A stretch of DNA of 64,000 bases from Liolophura sinensis (Eukaryota; Mollusca; Polyplacophora; Chitonida; Chitonidae): NCBI RefSeq assembly GCF_032854445.1, contig NC_088302.1, positions 4,581,338 through 4,645,337 on the forward strand, read 5' to 3'. Positions 60,118-64,000 of this stretch are shown in pieces. The notes under the pieces were generated by a model. The model had not been told where the DNA came from and searched no databases. It saw nothing but the letters and a program-made list of their open reading frames with translations. The translations under genes were made by a program, and so were the position numbers. Numbering within the stretch: position 1 is the first letter of the stretch; the number at the start of each line of letters is the position of its first letter.

Positions 60118-63100
60118 ATGGCGGACTTCAACGCACAAAGGTTCGATATCTTTGTCCGCTTTTTTGTTTATATGTTGTTATTTTTAAAATAATACGTGTT
60201 GTGTTTGAGGAATGTGACGTAAATAAAACGGAGCAAATATACGACGGCATGTCAGATTCTTGGGGGTGTAAAACATTAAGACAGTCAGTCAAAGTGTCAC
60301 TTGGCTAGGCTGGCTGATTCGCCTGTCTTCATTATTATTATTAGCTTGTATTTATTTACATGTCATGTGTCATGGGGAAGTCCTTGTCATGTGTAGAGCC
60401 TAAGTTGATGCCTTTGTTTCTGAAAAGCTGGTTTCTCAATGAATGAGCCCAAACAGGATTTAAAGCCGTCAAAGTGTTTCAATTAAATTAGACGTTAGGG
60501 TCTAATATTTGAGGCAGGTAAATCTCAGAAATTGTTAAAAATAGACCTCAGCGTTTAATTTAATTGAACTAGCCGTCAGGGTTGGCCGTCTTTTAGGGTC
60601 TCCACTATTAGTTTGCTCAAATGGTTTTGAAAATTCATAGAAACCACAACAAACTATAACTTTTTGGAAAGGTCAATGTATGTGTATTTCAAAAATACAT
60701 TACTTATAATTCGGCTAGGAGACGAAATCGCATGCGACCACCCTGAATGCAGGTGCCCAATAAAACGTAATTTTCTGAAAATAGCAAAAAATAACCTCAC
60801 TTTTTGGGAGGTCAAAACAAAGCGTGAAATATCCCATTAATTTTTTTCTGGGAAGTATATAGACACAATTTTACTGTAAGAAGAATTATAGTATTTAAGA
60901 ATTAATGATAAATTTAGAGGTACAAATTAAATGTAAAAATTGCAGAAGTTTGGCTGTTTGGGTAACCCATTTTGATTTTACAGAAGCCAATTCCACAAAT
61001 ATCTTTCTGCTTTGTTTAAAATATAACAAATAAAAATTAATTACTAATAAAGTATTTGGAAGTTTTTATTTTTAACTTAGAATTAAGTCATTCTTTTGTG
61101 AAATGCACCCTGTGAATATTTGCCCTAAAATAAAGTACTATTTGTGTCATATTTATTGATTATTTTACCTCAATATTAATAATTATTTCTTTTGTAATGT
61201 CACATTACAGTGTCTTGGCAAATGTGATAATGTCTTAACATATAATCAGCTGTCAAGTATTTATTAAGAGCTCAACTGATTCTATAGGCATATAAATTCC
61301 ATCCTTTACCATTCAGATTTATTTTATTCATTTAATCAGGCATTTACTTATATCACACACCTGCCCTGCTATCACAGTTGGATAGAGCATCCGCTTTGGA
61401 AACGGTAGATCCAGGGTTAATCCTGGGTCAAGTCACACCTAAGACCTAAAAAGAGGAAGTTGCAGATTTCTCGCTTGGTGTTCAGCATGAAGGGAATAGT
61501 GCAACAAGTGGTTGCAGTATAATGGCTCAGGCAGGGCGGCTTACTTACCTTTGGTAAGGCGTCTCAGTGAAGCAGCACTAGATAAAAGAGCAGTGCAAAT
61601 CCGTCCTGCGAAAAGGAGGTACATTACATGCATTCTAAGGATTCCTTCATTGTCATATGACTGAAAAATTGTTAAATACAACTTTAAACCCTAAGCACTC
61701 AATCACTCATTCACTCACTTAGATCTCATAATTCAGTTTTGAAATAAGCTGATTATGTGGTCCAATCACAGTTAGTATGCCATTGTGAATTTAGAACTGA
61801 ACACCACACAGTCACTGAGCAATATTGTGGGCACTGTGCCCCATTGTAAACAAATGCTTTCAGCGCATGCATGCTTAGGATTTTGTTACTTCCTACTGTC
61901 GAACCCCAACCATCAAAATCAGCTCTAAAATCACTCTGGTCCTCGCTTAAAACCCCAAAAGAAGTGGGTCATTGTTAATCAATAAGTTTGTCTTTTGTTT
62001 TAAACTATTGTCAGATGTGTAATACGCATAAAATCAACATTTGTATTCATGTGAAGTCTTTATCACAGACTTTAGGACTCGTGGCTTTGTCGTCACCATT
62101 TCCCGCTGTAAAAATTACTAGTATACAACCTCTAATACCCTGTTCCTTGATCTCCACTATATATTGGGTGCTGTTGGGATGTACTAATACAGAAAAATAT
62201 GGTGCAAAAGGGTTCCTCCGACTGGGGATCTTGCGGTTAGCTTTCAGCTATTTAACAAAACAAACTGGTGGCGCCCTCTGACGAGCTTTGGGAAGGCTAC
62301 CACTATGGGAAGATCATGCACATTTAGGTGATGCTGCACCCTGAGCTTTAAATCTCCGAAAATTTCGACAGACCATTATTGTTACATTTTTTTAGGTAGG
62401 CCCTCGTAGTTTCAAAGACTAACGGCTCTGGAGGTGACAGACTTTTTTGCCTCATTTCCAAGTGGGTGCAGCCTGCCCAGTTTCGACTAGGCCTAATACC
62501 CACCAAATCACACTGGTAATAAACTTTCAGAACTTGATGTGCAAAATGATACCCACCAAAGAGCTAAAAAATTTTGTATTTTAGTTTCTTGCAGGGCAGC
62601 AAAACTTACTTGCATCATACTCAACACAAAAGCAAAGGCCGCAGCAGTCTACCTTATAGTTTATAACTGCTTGAATGCAGAAGCCCTGTAGTCACATATC
62701 CTACCCTATAACATATACATGTATTAAGAAGTGAAAGGTACTTAGGCACAGCACCCGCATGATACTGCCCATTTAGTGCAGTTAATCTTTACTCGGGGCC
62801 TCCGTGACTGAGAGGGCTAGCATGCCAGCACGGCGCAATGACCAAGGAGCCTCCCACCAAAGCAGTCGCTGTGAGTTGAAGTCCAGCACATGCTGGCTTT
62901 CTCTCAGGCCATTCATGAGAATGTCTTCCACAACCTGCAGATGATCGTGGGTTTCCCCCAGTCTCTGCATGTTTTCCTCCCACAATAATGCTGGCTGCCG
63001 TCATGTAAGTGAAATATTCTTGAGTACAGTGTAAAACACCAATCAGATAAATAAATTAATCTTTACTGTGCAGCTGCTGAATGTCAGCATGCTGCTTAAT

Positions 63101-63497
63101 AAATGATGATGTATATTATAATTCAGAGGGAATGTGGTTTCCACTTCTTACCAGTTTGTGGTAACTAGCTGTAGGTTCAATATTAGCCAGTTGAGAATCA
63201 GTTTTTTAGGTCTAGCTGATCTGATTGATGGCACAAATCGTCTTTGTTTACTGTTCATTAGGGCCCAGTGCCTTACTTGCCATGTAGAGCTACTTAGTAA
63301 GAGCATGGCAGACCAACATGAGACTGTCAACTATTGTCTTGTCACTTTGCTATAAATTTTATTTCCTCATTTCAGATTGGCCATGATGGAGTCTAGGAAA
63401 AACTCAGGTGTGGCAACTACTATGGTCATCTTCAGTTTTGCCATGTTGATTCTGCCTGTATCTTCTTATTTCCTGAGCAAAGTATGGGTATTTGAAG
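60118..63497 (+). CDS. VMA21: V-ATPase assembly factor VMA21, 5' part (partial)
   Basis: VMA21 is a small two-helix membrane protein that helps assemble the V0 sector of the proton-pumping V-ATPase in the ER. Exon 2 (63376-63497) has a clear acceptor (TTTCAG) and donor (GAAG then GTAAGT) and encodes a basic/polar N-terminal stretch, then a first membrane helix (TTMVIFSFAMLILPVSSYFL) ending SKVWVFEG, which matches the family's first helix and FEG motif. Probable exon 1 (60118-60140) encodes MADFNAQ plus two bases and joins in frame; its donor (AAAG then GTTCGA) is weak, so the start could be the ATGATG inside exon 2. The remaining exon or exons with helix 2 lie beyond the right edge. Confidence 0.8.
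61364..61720 (+). mobile_element. tRNA-derived SINE (family 1), full length, older
   Basis: tRNA-like head CTATCACAGTTGGATAGAGC, full body, and tail ending CAATCACTCATTCACTCAC. Many substitutions and no clear target duplication. Confidence 0.85.
62794..63055 (+). mobile_element. tRNA-derived SINE (family 2), full length
   Basis: Head CGGGGCCTCCGTGACTGAGAGG, tail TATTCTTGAGTACAGTGTAAAACACC. A 12-bp target-site duplication, TTAATCTTTACT, lies at 62782-62793 and 63056-63067. Confidence 0.9.
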
Positions 63498-63552
63498 GTA
63501 AGTTGATACATGATCCATCTTATTTGATTTGATCAAAAAGCAAGATTTCATG

Positions 63553-63953
63553 CATGCTGGTGGCACCAAAGATTATCTAGTGAGCAGACTTCTTCCATGC
63601 TGGTGGCACCAAAGATTATCTAGTGAGCAGACTTCTTCCATGCTGGTGGCACGAAAGATTATCTAGTGGGCAGACTTCTTCCATGCTGGTGGCACCAAAG
63701 ATTATCTAGTGGGCAGACTTCTTCCATGCTGGTGGCACCAAAGATTATCTAGTGGGCAGACTTCTTCCATGCTGGTGGCACCAAAGATTATCTAGTGGGC
63801 AGACTTCTTCCATGCTGGTGGCACCAAAGATTATCTAGTGGGCAGACTTCTTCCATGCTGGTGGCACCAAAGATTATCTAGTGGGCAGACTTCTTCCATG
63901 CTGGTGGCACCAAAGATTATCTAGTGAGCAGACTTCACCCCTGCTGTGGCACC
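63553..63953. repeat. 43-bp minisatellite, about nine copies
   Basis: CATGCTGGTGGCACCAAAGATTATCTAGTGGGCAGACTTCTTC repeats nearly unchanged within VMA21 intron 2; the last unit is degenerate. Confidence 0.97.
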
Positions 63954-64000
63954 AAAGATTCATTGTATCAGCAACCATGGGTATTATGAAAAGCTTGTAA

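Larger units (their letters stand above)
60141..63375. other. VMA21 intron 1
   Basis: Holds a SINE-1 copy (61364-61720) and a SINE-2 copy (62794-63055), both on the plus strand; the rest is unique sequence. Confidence 0.6.

Noticed and set aside
60111-60308. 65-codon frame over the VMA21 start
   Set aside because: Alternative frame across the probable VMA21 exon 1; it has no similarity to the family and runs into the intron.
63134-63355. 73-codon plus frame upstream of VMA21 exon 2
   Set aside because: Lies in the intron immediately before the acceptor; the frame ends before the exon and has no family resemblance.

Overview
The window is animal nuclear DNA: AT-rich, full of spliced exons, tRNA-derived SINEs, minisatellites and decayed transposons, with no operons or prokaryotic gene spacing. 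Two SINE families make up much of the interspersed repeat. One has a tRNA-like head and a tail ending in GAGTGAGTGAG on the minus strand. The other carries CGTACTCAAGAATATTTCAC near its tail. From memory both look like families common in molluscan, especially bivalve, genomes, so a mollusc is the best guess (inference, not a search).

Positions 1-6390 are a graveyard of mobile elements. A P-loop ATPase fragment (1-110, minus) and a broken F54H12.3-type integrase (2700-3701, minus) suggest a dead Polinton/Maverick-like element. Upstream of the integrase lies a dense promoter-like cluster (two E2F-like sites, inverted CCAAT, CRE, NRF-1). A decayed reverse transcriptase, probably Penelope-like, lies between them (690-2120, plus). 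A decayed LINE (3965-6390, plus) follows, with a SINE inserted into its RT reading frame. Positions 6390-16500 are intergenic, with SINE copies and six minisatellites.

Two host genes can be recognised. COMMD5, a Commander-complex subunit, lies on the minus strand. Its first six coding exons lie at 59512-56157 and its last at 18622-18521, so the last intron is about 37.5 kb. That intron holds at least thirteen tandem-repeat arrays (units of 20 to 90 bp), a few SINEs and other repeats, and no convincing nested gene. One COMMD5 exon has a single extra base. VMA21, the V-ATPase assembly factor, lies on the plus strand. Its probable first exon is at 60118 and its second at 63376-63497; the rest is beyond the window.

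The two genes are divergent, with about 605 bp between start codons holding ETS-, E-box- and YY1-like sites, as expected of a shared housekeeping promoter. Both products serve the endolysosomal system. The longest open frames in the window (up to 323 codons) come from tandem repeats whose unit is a multiple of three and should not be annotated as proteins.
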